64,000 nt of DNA, taken from positions 1 through 64,000 of the forward strand of contig CANMFP010000006.1 in assembly GCA_947497265.1 (NCBI GenBank). The letters are read 5' to 3'. How positions within the stretch are numbered: position 1 is the first letter of the stretch; the number at the start of each line of letters is the position of its first letter. Positions 7,045-16,476 of the stretch are shown here, piece by piece. The DNA comes from an uncultured Isoptericola sp. (lineage in GTDB: Bacteria; Actinomycetota; Actinomycetes; Actinomycetales; Cellulomonadaceae). The translations under genes were made by a program, and so were the position numbers. The notes under the pieces are model-generated. The model was not told the DNA's origin. It saw nothing but the letters and a program-made list of their open reading frames with translations, and ran no database searches.

Positions 7045-7660
7045 CTCGACGAGGCGCCCGAGTTCGCGCCCCGCGTGCTGCAGACCTTGCGACAGCCGCT
7101 CGAGGCGGGAGAGCTCGTCCTGCACCGTAGTGGTGGCGCGACCCGCTACCCGGCCCGTTTCCAGCTCGTGCTCGCGGCCAACCCCTGCCCGTGCGGGATG
7201 GCGAGCACCAACGCCGGGCTCGAGTGCACGTGCACGCCGACGGCGAGGCGTCGCTACGTGGGCCGGCTGTCGGGTCCGCTGCTCGACCGCGTCGACCTCC
7301 AGGTGCACCTCGCGGGGCTCACCCGGGCGGAACGCGTGCTGGGTGGGCGCGGCGAGGCATCCGCCGTCGTCGCCGCGCGGGTGGGCCAGGCCCGCGCCGT
7401 GGCTCGCGCGCGCTGGTCCGGCACGGGCTGGAGCACCAACGTGGAGCTTCCCGGACCGTGGCTGCGCGGCCGGCTCCGCGGGCAGCCCGGTGTCCTCGCC
7501 CAGGTGGAGAAGCAGATCGACGCCGGCGACCTCGATGCGCGGGGCGGACCGGCTGCTGCGGGTCGCCTGGACCGTCGCGGACCTGGACGGTCGCGAGGTC
7601 CCGACGACGGCCGACGTGGACGCCGCCATGATGTTCCGGACCGGTGAGCGCCGTGGGTGA
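7045..7660 (+). pseudogene. comM: comM 3' remnant, interrupted and frameshifted
   Basis: The 3' part of the Mg-chelatase-like AAA ATPase gene comM (yifB). Comparable intact proteins read GVLFLDEAPEF at Walker B; here recognisable sequence begins at LDEAPEF, and the codons before it belong to the element. The rest is typical: LRQPLEAGE, FQLVLAANPCPCG, then C-x-C and LDRVDLQVHL. At 7541-7544 a run of four G puts the last 38 codons one frame off; removing one G restores ADRLLRVAWTVADL to the stop at 7658-7660. So the gene is broken twice. The product normally acts as a helicase in branch migration during natural transformation. A TTG at 7015 could still initiate a fragment. Confidence 0.9.
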
Positions 7661-8903
7661 GCCGTTGTTCGACCTGGAGCCACCGCGTCCGGGCGTCCGG
7701 GTCCGCTTCGACATCGACGACCCGCTGCTGGCGGCCGCCGCCTGGAGCCGGCTGGCCGAGCCGGGAGACGTCGTCGCCGGCGCCCTGGTCGCCCACCTCG
7801 GGGCTGTCGGTGCGCTCGGCTGGCTGCTCGACGCGGCGACGGATCCGGCCCGGGTGCTGCGAGGGGAGGAGCTGAGCCGGCTGGCGGCTGCGGTGCAGGA
7901 GGGCACCCTGCGGCGGCTCACCGACGCGGTCGGGCGCTGGTCGCAGCGTCTGGCGAGCCTCGACCCGCGGCGCGAGCTGCGCGTGCTGCACCAGTACGAC
8001 GGTGCGCTCCTGACTCCTGCTGATCCCCGTTGGCCGACGTCGCTCGCCGATCTGGGCATCGCCGGACCCTTCGCGCTCTGGGTGCGGGGCGCCGCGGACC
8101 TGGCCGCCTGGTCGTCCCGTTCCGTGGCCGTCGTCGGTGCTCGCGCGGCCACGTCGTACGGCGAACGGGTCGCGGAGGACCTCTCGGCAGGGCTCGTCGA
8201 CCGAGGGTTCACCGTCGTGTCCGGTGGCGCCTACGGCATCGACGCCGCGGCGCACCGAGGCGCGGTCGCGGGCGGGGGTGCCACGTGCGCGGTGCTCGCC
8301 GGCGGCGTGGACCGCTTCTACCCGCAGGGGAACGACTCCCTGCTGCGCCGGGTGGTCGACTCCGGCGGCGCCGTCGTCAGCGAGGTGCCACCGGGGTCCG
8401 CACCGTTCCGCCAGCGGTTCCTGTCCCGCAACCGCATCATCGCGGCCGCCACGGGCGCCACGGTGGTGGTCGAGGCGGCGCGTCGGTCGGGTGCGCTGTC
8501 GACGGCGCGACGCGCCGCCGAGCTCCACCGTCCGGTCGGAGCGGTGCCCGGACCGGTCACGTCGATGGCCTCGACCGGGTGTCACGGCCTCCTGCGGGAC
8601 GGCGCGGCGGTCTGCGTCACGGACGCGAGCGAGGCGGCGGAGCTCGCGGGAGCACTCGGGACGGACGCCGTCCCGGCCGGCGCCGGCGACGGACCACAGC
8701 AGGACCCGCGGGCGGGACTGGGGCCGGACGAGCTGCTCGTCCTGGACGCGCTGCCGGCGCGTGCCGCCGCGACGGTCGACGCGCTGGCGCGGACCGCCGG
8801 CCTGCCGCCGCGCCGGGTCGTGACGGTGCTGGGTGGGCTGGACCGTCGCGGCCTCGCACGGCGCGACGGAGCCCGGTGGCGCGGGGCGGGAGCGGGACGC
8901 TGA
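7644..8903 (+). CDS. dprA: DNA processing protein DprA
   Basis: 419 residues. DprA loads RecA onto incoming single-stranded DNA in transformation and is widely conserved even in non-competent bacteria. The Rossmann-like DprA domain (about residues 115-325) shows VAVVGARAATSYG, VVSGGAYGIDAAAHRGA and FLSRNRIIAA. A C-terminal winged helix (about 355-415) is present. The GTG start at 7644 overlaps the end of the broken comM gene by 17 bases, the usual comM-dprA coupling, so its expression may now depend on transcription from the element side or on an internal promoter. The frame itself is intact. Confidence 0.93.
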   Translation: MSAVGEPLFDLEPPRPGVRVRFDIDDPLLAAAAWSRLAEPGDVVAGALVAHLGAVGALGWLLDAATDPARVLRGEELSRLAAAVQEGTLRRLTDAVGRWSQRLASLDPRRELRVLHQYDGALLTPADPRWPTSLADLGIAGPFALWVRGAADLAAWSSRSVAVVGARAATSYGERVAEDLSAGLVDRGFTVVSGGAYGIDAAAHRGAVAGGGATCAVLAGGVDRFYPQGNDSLLRRVVDSGGAVVSEVPPGSAPFRQRFLSRNRIIAAATGATVVVEAARRSGALSTARRAAELHRPVGAVPGPVTSMASTGCHGLLRDGAAVCVTDASEAAELAGALGTDAVPAGAGDGPQQDPRAGLGPDELLVLDALPARAAATVDALARTAGLPPRRVVTVLGGLDRRGLARRDGARWRGAGAGR

Positions 8904-8990
8904 GCCGGAGGGGCGCGGCGCTGAGCGAGAGCGGCGAAACGCCGCGCCACCTGCGCAGTTGCCACCCCTGGACCCGGCACACTGGCGCTG

Positions 8991-9935
8991 ATGACCAGCC
9001 CGGACGTCCCGCCGCTGCCCGCCGCTCTCGCCGACGCGGTGGACAGGTTCACGCGGTACCTGGCGGCCCAACGAGGCCACTCGGCGCACACCCGACGCGC
9101 CTACCGGGCTGACGTCACGGGTCTGCTGCGGTACGCCGTGCGGCACGGGGCGTCGGGACTGGACGGGATCGATCTGGGTGCACTGCGCGGCTGGCTCGGC
9201 ACCCAGGCCGACCGAGGCCTGTCGCGGGCGACGCTCGCCCGGCGCAGTGCTGCGGCTCGGGCCTTCCTGCGTTGGGCGCTCCGCGAAGGACTGATCACCT
9301 CCGACCCGTCGGTGCGCCTCGCGAACCCCCGGATCTCCCGGACGCTGCCGACCGTGCTCTCGCCCGAGGCCGCGGCTCTGCTGCTCGACACGGCGCGTCA
9401 GCACGCCGACGAGGCAGAAGCCGGGCAGCGGCCGACGGCGCTGCGCGTCTGGGCGGCGGCCGAGCTCCTCTACGGCTCGGGAGTGCGCATCGGCGAGCTC
9501 GTCGCGTGCGACGTCCGCGACGTGAACCTCGACGAACGGCTCGTGCGGGTGCTCGGCAAGGGCGGCAAGGAGCGGGTGGTGCCGTTCGGTGTCCCCGCTG
9601 CTCGGGCGGTGACCGCGTGGCTGGGCCGGGGGCGGCCGGAGCTGGACCGGGCAGACTCGCCACCGGCGTTGTTCCTGGGCGACCGTGGCGGTCGGTGGGG
9701 GCAGCGCCAGGCACGCGAGCAGGTGCACCGGCTCGCCGCCGTCGCCGGGGTCGACGACATCGCTCCGCACGACCTGCGCCACTCCGCGGCGACGCACCTG
9801 CTGGCCGGCGGCTCGGACCTGCGGTCGGTGCAGGAGGTGCTGGGCCACGCGGACCTCGGGACCACCCAGCGGTACACGCACGTCGACGCCGAACGGCTCC
9901 AGCAGGTCTTCCGCCAGGCATTCCCCCGGGCCTGA
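8991..9935 (+). CDS. xerC: Tyrosine recombinase XerC
   Basis: 314 residues, the usual XerC length. Catalytic residues of tyrosine recombinases are all present: Arg166 (SGVRIGEL), Lys near 190 (GKGGKE), His260 and Arg263 (PHDLRHSAATH), His286 (LGHADL) and Tyr295 (RYTHV). With XerD it resolves chromosome dimers at dif. The N-terminal core-binding domain spans about 12-100. It keeps the housekeeping position after dprA and is outside the integrated element, so it is not the element's integrase. A weak -10 (CACACT, 8978-8983) seven bases before the ATG suggests a leaderless or very short leader. Confidence 0.93.
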   Translation: MTSPDVPPLPAALADAVDRFTRYLAAQRGHSAHTRRAYRADVTGLLRYAVRHGASGLDGIDLGALRGWLGTQADRGLSRATLARRSAAARAFLRWALREGLITSDPSVRLANPRISRTLPTVLSPEAAALLLDTARQHADEAEAGQRPTALRVWAAAELLYGSGVRIGELVACDVRDVNLDERLVRVLGKGGKERVVPFGVPAARAVTAWLGRGRPELDRADSPPALFLGDRGGRWGQRQAREQVHRLAAVAGVDDIAPHDLRHSAATHLLAGGSDLRSVQEVLGHADLGTTQRYTHVDAERLQQVFRQAFPRA

Positions 9936-9950
9936 GCGGCCGGCGTCCCG

Positions 9951-9980
9951 CCGTTCCCGTTCGAGGTAGGCCTGGAACGG
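9951..9980. terminator. Possible terminator between xerC and M23 gene
   Basis: CCGTTCC at 9951-9957 and GGAACGG at 9974-9980 form a 7-bp stem with a 16-base loop between convergent stop codons. Modest strength, no T-tract. Confidence 0.35.
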
Positions 9981-10001
9981 TCCGGTCCGAGGGGGCGCCC
10001 G

Positions 10002-10547
10002 TCACGCGGCGGGCAGGGGCAGCAGCACGATCGGTGACGCCTGGCCGAGCAGTGCGAGCGGGTCGAGGTACGCCGCGCCGCGGCGCACGCCCCAGTGCAG
10101 GCATCCGGTCGGTGCGCAGTGCGACGAGCCCGCGTCCGCCGCCACCTGGCCCACGAGCTGGCCCGCCGCGACGCGGGCGCCCACCGCGGCCGTGGCCTCC
10201 ACCGGTTCGAACGTCGATCGCAGGTCGCCGTGCGAGACGACCAGGACCGGTTTCCCGCCGACCTGGCCAGCGAACGTGACGACGCCCGCGGTGGGCGCGA
10301 CGACGGTGGTCCCCGGGGGTGCCGCGAGGTCGATCCCCCGGTGCCCCGCGGACCAGGGGCTGGCAGGAGGGTCGAACCGCTCCAGCACGCTGCCCTCCGC
10401 AGGCGGCTGCCACGGCCCGGGCAGGCCGCTCGGGGCGGCCTGCACCGTCGCCGTGCCCCAGGTGCTCGCGAGCAGGGTCGCGGTCAGGACGACGACGGAC
10501 AGGAGGGTGCGGACGGCGAGGCGCGGGGTCCGTGCGGTGTACGGCAT
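10002..10547 (-). CDS. Secreted M23 (LytM) family protein, degenerate active site
   Basis: 181 residues from the ATG at 10547. A signal peptide is clear (basic RLAVRT, hydrophobic core, AxA-type site after about residue 31). The LytM domain shows GHRGIDLAAPPGTTVVAP, with the His and Asp zinc ligands. The second metal motif reads C-L-H-W-G instead of H-x-H, so one catalytic His is a Cys. Such variants occur in actinobacterial homologues next to rpsB and may be non-enzymatic cell-wall-binding or amidase-activating proteins, as in the EnvC type. It is read away from rpsB. Confidence 0.8.
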   Translation of the reverse strand: MPYTARTPRLAVRTLLSVVVLTATLLASTWGTATVQAAPSGLPGPWQPPAEGSVLERFDPPASPWSAGHRGIDLAAPPGTTVVAPTAGVVTFAGQVGGKPVLVVSHGDLRSTFEPVEATAAVGARVAAGQLVGQVAADAGSSHCAPTGCLHWGVRRGAAYLDPLALLGQASPIVLLPLPAA

Positions 10548-11007
10548 GATCCCAGGCTCACCGACCGGCGCCGCCGCGGTGCGGCCCGGCGGGGAGCCTG
10601 TGGACACCGCCGGGTCGTGGGTACCGCCCGGGTGAGCCGTGACACGCCCGTGACCGGTCCGGCCGGAGAACCCCGTCGGGTAGACTTCCTGCTGCGACCA
10701 GTGCTGCCCACGCGTCGTCCTGCCCTCGACATCCTCGTCGGGGGCCCGGACGGGGCAGGCAGCGGTCGACATCGCGCATCACGTACGTGCTCGCTCCGTC
10801 CTCTCGTGGTCGGAGCGAGCGCGGCCGAGCCTGCAGCGGTCCGTCCGTCCCTCCGGGGCCGGCGGCGCAGACGCGGCGTGATGCCAGGGGTGCCGGGCCG
10901 GATGCCCGCCGCCGACAACCGAAGCACCGTGACCGCCCCGCGCGGCGGTCACCTGATGCGCGCGGTCACCGGGAGGATCCCGGGTCCGCGCGGCGAAAGG
11001 ACCAGTC
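10548..11007. promoter_or_regulatory. rpsB upstream and leader region with hairpin
   Basis: About 460 bases without a gene. A -10-like TAGACT is at 10681-10686 with no good -35. A perfect 9-bp stem, GTGACCGCC (10929-10937) with GGCGGTCAC (10944-10952) around CCGCGC, lies 55 bases before the rpsB start. In other bacteria S2 represses its own rpsB-tsf mRNA through leader structure, so this is the obvious place for such control; here that is inference. The ribosome site is AAAGGA near 10996-11001. Promoters for the divergent M23 gene must also lie here. Confidence 0.5.
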
Positions 11008-11997
11008 ATGGCCGTCGTGACCATGCGCCAGCTCCTCGAGAGCGGTGTCCACTTCGGGCACCAGACCCGCCGTTGGAACCCGAAGATGAAGCGGTTCATC
11101 TTCACCGAGCGCAACGGCATCTACATCGTCGACCTCCAGCAGTCGCTGTCCTACATCGACCGCGCCTACGAGTTCGTCAAGGAGACCGTCGCCCACGGCG
11201 GCACCATCCTGTTCGTCGGCACGAAGAAGCAGGCGCAGGAGCCCGTCGCCGAGCAGGCCGCCCGCGTCGGCATGCCGTACGTCAACCACCGCTGGCTCGG
11301 TGGCATGCTCACCAACTTCACCACCGTGCACAAGCGCCTCCAGCGCCTCAAGGAACTCGAGGAGATCGACTTCGACGACGTCGCCTCCTCGTCCCTGACG
11401 AAGAAGGAGCTGCTGGTCCTGCGCCGCGAGAAGGACAAGCTCGCGCGCACGCTCGGTGGCATCCGGGACATGGCCAAGACGCCGTCCGCCGTGTGGATCG
11501 TGGACACCAACAAGGAGCACCTCGCCGTCGACGAGGCGCGCAAGCTGGGCATCCCGGTCGTCGCGATCCTCGACACGAACTGCGACCCCGACATGGTCGA
11601 CTACGCGATCCCGGGCAACGACGACGCGATCCGCTCCGTCACGCTGCTCACCCGCGTCGTCGCCGACGCGGCCGCCGAGGGTCTGATGCAGCGCGCCTCC
11701 GGCAAGAAGGGCACGGCCGCCGAGACCGAGGCCGAGCCGCTGGCCGAGTGGGAGCGCGAGCTCCTCGCCGGTGCCGAGGCGGAGAAGTCCGAGGGCGCCG
11801 CGGACACCGTGGCCGCCGAGGGCACCGTGCCGGCCGAGAGCACGGAGGCCGCCGAGGCCGTCGAGGCTGCGGAGGCCGCTCCGGCCGTCGCCGCCTCGGA
11901 GGGTGTGCCGGGCGACGGCGAGGCCGTGGCCCCCGGCGCCGACGCCGCTCCGGCCGTCGAGGCCGCGGCGGAGGCCGAGACCGAGAAGTCCGAGTGA
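11008..11997 (+). CDS. rpsB: 30S ribosomal protein S2
   Basis: 329 residues, longer than the usual 240-300. The body is typical: [19 protein letters not shown] at the N-terminus, [20 protein letters not shown], and the DTNCDPD motif near residue 195. From about residue 235 a long extension of Ala, Glu and Val follows, strongly acidic and probably disordered. S2 is assembled late into the small subunit and is needed for initiation. Transcribed with tsf after a hairpin. Start chosen at the ATG with AAAGGA eight bases upstream. Confidence 0.97.
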   Translation: MAVVTMRQLLESGVHFGHQTRRWNPKMKRFIFTERNGIYIVDLQQSLSYIDRAYEFVKETVAHGGTILFVGTKKQAQEPVAEQAARVGMPYVNHRWLGGMLTNFTTVHKRLQRLKELEEIDFDDVASSSLTKKELLVLRREKDKLARTLGGIRDMAKTPSAVWIVDTNKEHLAVDEARKLGIPVVAILDTNCDPDMVDYAIPGNDDAIRSVTLLTRVVADAAAEGLMQRASGKKGTAAETEAEPLAEWERELLAGAEAEKSEGAADTVAAEGTVPAESTEAAEAVEAAEAAPAVAASEGVPGDGEAVAPGADAAPAVEAAAEAETEKSE

Positions 11998-12002
11998 TCT
12001 GC

Positions 12003-12032
12003 GGCGGGCCGGGCGTGAGCGCCCGGCCCGCC
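12003..12032 (+). terminator. Perfect 13-bp hairpin between rpsB and tsf
   Basis: GGCGGGCCGGGCG (12003-12015) and CGCCCGGCCCGCC (12020-12032) pair perfectly around TGAG, six bases after the rpsB stop. There is no T-tract. Placed inside a conserved operon it is better read as an attenuator or mRNA-processing/stability element setting the S2 to EF-Ts ratio than as a full stop. Confidence 0.65.
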
Positions 12033-12075
12033 CGCCTCACCGCACACCGACCGACCTGCACGGAGGACACCCCCC

Positions 12076-12915
12076 ATGGCGAACTACACCGCCGCTGACA
12101 TCAAGGCCCTGCGCGAGCGCACCGGCGCGGGCATGCTCGACGTCAAGAAGGCCCTCGACGAGGCCGACGGCAACGCCGAGAAGGCGCTGGAGATCATCCG
12201 CGTCAAGGGCCTGAAGGGCGTGGCGAAGCGCGAAGACCGCACGACGTCCGAGGGTCTCGTCGCCGTCAAGATCGTCGACGCCGACGGCGGCCAGGCCGCG
12301 ACCATGATCGAGCTCAACTCGGAGACCGACTTCGTGGCGAAGAACGAGATCTTCGTCTCGCTCGCCGAGTCGGTGCTCGAGGCCGTCGCCGCGTCCGGTG
12401 CCGCCGACCTCGACGCCGCCCTGGCCGCGCCGGCCGGTGACGGTACCGTCACCGAGCTCATCGACGGCCAGGCCGCGACGCTGGGCGAGAAGATCGTGCT
12501 GCGCCGCGTCGCACGCGTCGAGGGCCCGAAGGTCACGGCGTACCTGCACAAGACCGCGAAGGACCTGCCGCCGTCGATCGGCGTCCTGGTCGTCACCGAC
12601 GCCGCCGCCGAGGCGGTGGCGAAGGACGTCGCCCAGCACGTCGCCGCGATCGCGCCGACGTACCTGACGCGCGACGACGTCCCGGCCGACACGGTCGCCA
12701 AGGAGCGCGAGATCGCGCTCGAGACCTCGAAGAACGAGGGCAAGCCCGAGGCGGCTCTGCCCAAGATCGTCGAGGGCCGGCTGAACGGCTTCTTCAAGGA
12801 GGTCGTCCTGCTGGACCAGCCTCTCGCGAAGGACCCGAAGACGACGGTCGCCAAGCACGTCGCCGCTACCGGTGGCGAGCTGCAGGGCTTCGTCCGCTTC
12901 CGCGTCGGCAACTGA
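12076..12915 (+). CDS. tsf: Elongation factor Ts
   Basis: 279 residues, normal for actinobacteria. EF-Ts exchanges GDP for GTP on EF-Tu. The N-terminal UBA-like domain contains the [12 protein letters not shown] signature (about 15-26), followed by the core with ETDFVAKNE (about 79-87). Start ATG with GGAGG upstream (12061-12066 area). Second gene of the rpsB operon. Nothing unusual. Confidence 0.97.
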   Translation: MANYTAADIKALRERTGAGMLDVKKALDEADGNAEKALEIIRVKGLKGVAKREDRTTSEGLVAVKIVDADGGQAATMIELNSETDFVAKNEIFVSLAESVLEAVAASGAADLDAALAAPAGDGTVTELIDGQAATLGEKIVLRRVARVEGPKVTAYLHKTAKDLPPSIGVLVVTDAAAEAVAKDVAQHVAAIAPTYLTRDDVPADTVAKEREIALETSKNEGKPEAALPKIVEGRLNGFFKEVVLLDQPLAKDPKTTVAKHVAATGGELQGFVRFRVGN

Positions 12916-12923
12916 CGCACTCT

Positions 12924-12957
12924 CGGCCCGGTCGTGCCCGACGGCGCGGCCGGGCCG
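12924..12957 (+). terminator. Terminator after tsf
   Basis: CGGCCCGG (12924-12931) and CCGGGCCG (12950-12957) form the outer stem just after the tsf stop; the loop can pair further (CGT with ACG). It marks the likely end of the rpsB-tsf transcript before the 120-base gap leading to pyrH. Confidence 0.55.
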
Positions 12958-13079
12958 TCGCATGCTCGCTCGCATCCGCCACGGAGCGCCGGAGAGCGGG
13001 TGCGCGCATCCGGTGCCAGGATGCGCGAGGAGACCGACCCGGGCAGATCACCCGGGCGTGCACAGAGACGGACGGTGGC

Positions 13080-13844
13080 ATGACCCAGATCGACCAGGAC
13101 CAGCTCGTCGCCACAGCGGCCCCGCACCAGGAATCCGGCGCGCGGCGAGTGCTGCTCAAGCTTTCCGGCGAGACGTTCGGCGGGGGTAACGTCGGGCTGG
13201 AGACGGGCGTGGTACGCCGCGTCGCCCAGGAGATCGGTGACGCCGTCCGCCAGGGCGTGCAGGTCGCGATCGTCGTCGGCGGGGGGAACTTCTTCCGCGG
13301 TGCCGAGCTCTCCCGCGCCGGCCTGGACCGTGCCCGCGCGGACTACATGGGCATGCTCGGCACGGTCATGAACTGCCTGGCGCTGCAGGACTTCCTCGAG
13401 CAGGACGGCGTCAAGACGCGCGTGCAGACGGCCATCACCATGGGGCAGGTGGCCGAGCCGTACATCCCGCTGCGCGCCATCCGGCACCTGGAGAAGGGCC
13501 GCGTGGTCATCTTCGGCGCCGGCGCGGGCATGCCGTACTTCTCGACGGACACGGTCTCCGTGCAGCGCGCCCTCGAGACGCACTGCGACGAGGTGCTGAT
13601 GGGCAAGAACGGTGTCGACGGCGTGTACACCGCCGACCCCCGGACCGACCCCGCCGCGAAGAAGCTCGACCACCTCACGTACACCGACGCCCTGGTCCGT
13701 GGCCTGAACGTCATGGACGCCACCGCGCTGTCCCTGTGCCGCGACAACGACGTGCACATGCGCGTCTTCGGCCTGGAGGAGAGCGGTAACGTGACCCGTG
13801 CACTGCTCGGCGACCAGATCGGGACCTCGGTCACGACCCGCTGA
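13080..13844 (+). CDS. pyrH: UMP kinase
   Basis: 254 residues. Phosphorylates UMP to UDP; bacterial PyrH is a hexameric amino-acid-kinase-fold enzyme, unlike eukaryotic UMP kinases. Motifs: VLLKLSGE near residue 24-31, [21 protein letters not shown], and [10 protein letters not shown] near the C-terminus. About 20 residues precede the conserved start, as in relatives. ATG start with GACGG-type weak ribosome site; a separate promoter is expected in the preceding gap. Heads a pyrH-frr-cdsA-rlmN group. Confidence 0.96.
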   Translation: MTQIDQDQLVATAAPHQESGARRVLLKLSGETFGGGNVGLETGVVRRVAQEIGDAVRQGVQVAIVVGGGNFFRGAELSRAGLDRARADYMGMLGTVMNCLALQDFLEQDGVKTRVQTAITMGQVAEPYIPLRAIRHLEKGRVVIFGAGAGMPYFSTDTVSVQRALETHCDEVLMGKNGVDGVYTADPRTDPAAKKLDHLTYTDALVRGLNVMDATALSLCRDNDVHMRVFGLEESGNVTRALLGDQIGTSVTTR

Positions 13845-13886
13845 GTCGTCCTGACGAAGCCACATCTCACGAACAAGGAGCACCGG

Positions 13887-14444
13887 GTGATCGACGACAC
13901 CCTCCTCGAGGCCGAGGAGAAGATGGACACGGCGATCGAGTTCGCCAAGGAGCAGTTCGCCGGTATCCGCACGGGACGTGCGAACGCCGGCATGTTCTCC
14001 TCGATCGAGGTGGACTACTACGGCGCGCCCACACCGCTGCAGCAGCTCGCCTCGTTCAACATCCCGGACGCGCGCACGGTGCTGATCTCACCGTTCGACA
14101 AGGGGTCGATGGCGGCGATCGAGAAGGCGCTGCGCGAGTCCGACCTGGGGGTCAACCCGTCGAACGACGGCAACTCGATCCGCATCATCATGCCGACGCT
14201 GACCGAGGAGCGCCGCCGGGACTACGTCAAGCTCGCCAAGACGAAGGCGGAGGACGCCCGGATCTCGGTGCGTGGCGTGCGTCGCAAGGCGAAGGAGCAG
14301 ATCGACCGGTTCGTCAAGGACGGGGAGGTCGGCGAGGACGAGGGCTCGCGCGCCGAGAAGGAGCTGGAGTCGCTGACCAAGAAGCACGTCGACCTCGTGG
14401 ACCAGATCCTCGCCAGCAAGGAGAGCGAGCTGCTCGAGGTCTGA
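13887..14444 (+). CDS. frr: Ribosome recycling factor
   Basis: 185 residues, exactly the family length. Splits post-termination ribosomes with EF-G. Features: [11 protein letters not shown] (about 31-41), the [15 protein letters not shown] segment, and the C-terminal [10 protein letters not shown] helix. GTG start with AAGGAGC upstream. Its TGA overlaps the cdsA ATG (TGATG). Confidence 0.97.
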   Translation: MIDDTLLEAEEKMDTAIEFAKEQFAGIRTGRANAGMFSSIEVDYYGAPTPLQQLASFNIPDARTVLISPFDKGSMAAIEKALRESDLGVNPSNDGNSIRIIMPTLTEERRRDYVKLAKTKAEDARISVRGVRRKAKEQIDRFVKDGEVGEDEGSRAEKELESLTKKHVDLVDQILASKESELLEV

Positions 14445-15277
14445 TGTCATCTGTCGACGCGCAGCGCGGACCCTCTCGCGCCGGGCGCAACCTCCCGGCG
14501 GCCGTCGCGGTCGGTATCGGCCTGCTCGTCGCTCTCGCCGCCTCGCTCTGGTTCCGGCCGGAGCCGTTCGTCGCGTTCGTGATCGTGGCGCAGAGCGCGG
14601 CGCTGTGGGAGCTGCGCACCGCCTTCGCGCGACGAGAGATCGCGATCCCGCTGACGCCGCTGCTCGTCGGCGGCGCCGGCATGGCGGTATCGGCCTACGC
14701 GGCCGGGGCCGAGGCGCTGCTGGTGGCCTTCGTGCTCACGGTCGGTGCGGTCGTGGTGTGGCGGGTGCTCGACGGCTCCGGACCGCGGGCGTTGCGGGAC
14801 GCGTCGGCGGGTGTCTTCGCCGCGACGTACCTGCCGTTCCTGGCCGGTTTCGTGCTGCTCATCCTCGACGAGCCGGACGGCGAGCTGCGCGTGGTGCTCT
14901 TCGTGCTGCTCGCCGTGGCGAACGACGTCGGCGGCTACGTGGCGGGTGTGCTCTTCGGGAGGCATCCGCTCGCGCCGTCGGTGAGCCCCAAGAAGAGCTG
15001 GGAAGGGCTGGGCGGCTCGGTCCTGCTGACCGTCGCCGTCGGCGTCGCCGGGGCGTTGCTCGTCCTGGACGCCCCCTGGTGGCTCGGTGTCGGTCTCGGC
15101 GTGCTGACCGCCGTCACGGCGACCGCCGGGGACCTGGCCGAGTCCCTCATCAAGCGCGACCTAGACTTGAAGGACATGGGTTCGCTGCTCCCGGGTCACG
15201 GGGGCGTGCTGGACCGACTCGACTCGCTCGTGGTCACCGCGCCGTTCGTGTATCTCGTCCTGCAGGCGACCGTCTGA
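14444..15277 (+). CDS. cdsA: Phosphatidate cytidylyltransferase
   Basis: 277 residues, integral membrane enzyme making CDP-diacylglycerol from phosphatidic acid and CTP, the precursor used by PgsA (encoded at 54044). Seven to eight hydrophobic segments are visible. The CDS signature near the C-terminus is intact: S-x2[15 protein letters not shown] followed by [10 protein letters not shown]. The start overlaps the frr stop by one base, so it is coupled. Next gene rlmN follows after 17 bases. Confidence 0.95.
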   Translation: MSSVDAQRGPSRAGRNLPAAVAVGIGLLVALAASLWFRPEPFVAFVIVAQSAALWELRTAFARREIAIPLTPLLVGGAGMAVSAYAAGAEALLVAFVLTVGAVVVWRVLDGSGPRALRDASAGVFAATYLPFLAGFVLLILDEPDGELRVVLFVLLAVANDVGGYVAGVLFGRHPLAPSVSPKKSWEGLGGSVLLTVAVGVAGALLVLDAPWWLGVGLGVLTAVTATAGDLAESLIKRDLDLKDMGSLLPGHGGVLDRLDSLVVTAPFVYLVLQATV

Positions 15278-15294
15278 GCCCCGAAGGAACCGTC

Positions 15295-16476
15295 ATGGCA
15301 ACACCCACCGCTCGCACCGCGACCGAGCTCGGCGTCCCCGCCGTCCGGCCGTCCGACGAGACGAAGCCCCTCCCGCTGCAGATGGCGCCCAAGCGCCGCG
15401 GCAAGCCGCCGCGGCACTTCGCCGACCTGACCCCGCAGGAGCGGGTGGCGTCCGTCGTCGAGATGGGGGAGAAGCCGTTCCGCGCCAAGCAGCTCGCGGC
15501 GCACTACTTCACCCACTTCACCTCCGACCCCGCCGAGATGACCGACCTGCCGAAGGCGACCAGGGACGCCCTCGCCACGACGATGTTCCCGCCGCTGATC
15601 CGGCCGACCCGGCGCATGGAGGCCGACGGCGGCACCACGGTCAAGACGCTCTGGCACCTCTTCGACGAGGCCAAGGTCGAGTCGGTGCTGATGCGCTACC
15701 CGAACCGGACCACCCTCTGCGTCTCCTCGCAGGCCGGGTGCGGCATGGCGTGCCCGTTCTGCGCGACGGGCCAGCTCGGGCTGACCCGCAACCTGTCCAC
15801 CGCGGAGATCCTGGAGCAGGTGCGGGCGGCCTTCCGGTCGCTCGATCGGGGGGAGATCCCGGGTGGTCCCGCCCGGCTGAACAACCTGGTGTTCATGGGC
15901 ATGGGCGAGCCCCTGGCCAACTACAAGGCGGTCATCGAGACGGTCCGTGCGCTCGTGGCGCCGGCGCCGCAGGGCCTCGGCATGTCGGCCCGGAACATCA
16001 CCGTCTCGACGGTGGGCCTGGTCCCGGCGATGCGCAGGCTCACCGACGAGGGCATCCCGGTCACGCTGGCGCTGAGCCTGCACGCACCGGACGACGACCT
16101 GCGCTCGGAGCTCGTGCCCATCAACACACGGTGGAGCGTCGACGAGACGCTGGACACGGCTCGCCGGTACTTCGAGGTGACCGGCCGCCGCGTCTCGATC
16201 GAGTACGCGCTGATCAAGGACATGAACGACCACGCCTGGCGAGCCGACCTGCTCGGCGAGAAGCTCAACGCCCGTGGCAAGGGGTGGGTGCACGTCAACC
16301 CGATCCCGCTGAACCCGACCCCCGGGTCGATCTGGACGGCCAGCGAGCGTTCCGTCGAGGACGAGTTCGTGGCACGATTGCGCGGGCACGGGATCCCGAC
16401 CACGATCCGTGACACCCGCGGGAGCGACATCGATGGCGCCTGCGGGCAGCTGGCCGCCGAGGAGGACGACGAGTGA
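15295..16476 (+). CDS. rlmN: Dual-specificity 23S rRNA/tRNA A2503/A37 methyltransferase RlmN
   Basis: 393 residues. Radical-SAM enzyme that methylates C2 of A2503 in 23S rRNA and A37 in some tRNAs. The Fe-S motif CGMACPFC (C-x3-C-x2-C) is present near residue 150, with [10 protein letters not shown] downstream. The second catalytic Cys region ends the protein ([13 protein letters not shown]). ATG at 15295 with GAAGGAA upstream; a 30-residue N-terminal extension precedes [10 protein letters not shown]. Overlaps the next gene by four bases. Confidence 0.95.
   Translation: MATPTARTATELGVPAVRPSDETKPLPLQMAPKRRGKPPRHFADLTPQERVASVVEMGEKPFRAKQLAAHYFTHFTSDPAEMTDLPKATRDALATTMFPPLIRPTRRMEADGGTTVKTLWHLFDEAKVESVLMRYPNRTTLCVSSQAGCGMACPFCATGQLGLTRNLSTAEILEQVRAAFRSLDRGEIPGGPARLNNLVFMGMGEPLANYKAVIETVRALVAPAPQGLGMSARNITVSTVGLVPAMRRLTDEGIPVTLALSLHAPDDDLRSELVPINTRWSVDETLDTARRYFEVTGRRVSIEYALIKDMNDHAWRADLLGEKLNARGKGWVHVNPIPLNPTPGSIWTASERSVEDEFVARLRGHGIPTTIRDTRGSDIDGACGQLAAEEDDE

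Noticed and set aside
8991-9935. XerC as the integrase of the comM element
   Set aside because: It lies outside the element in the conserved dprA-xerC position and has housekeeping XerC length and motifs.
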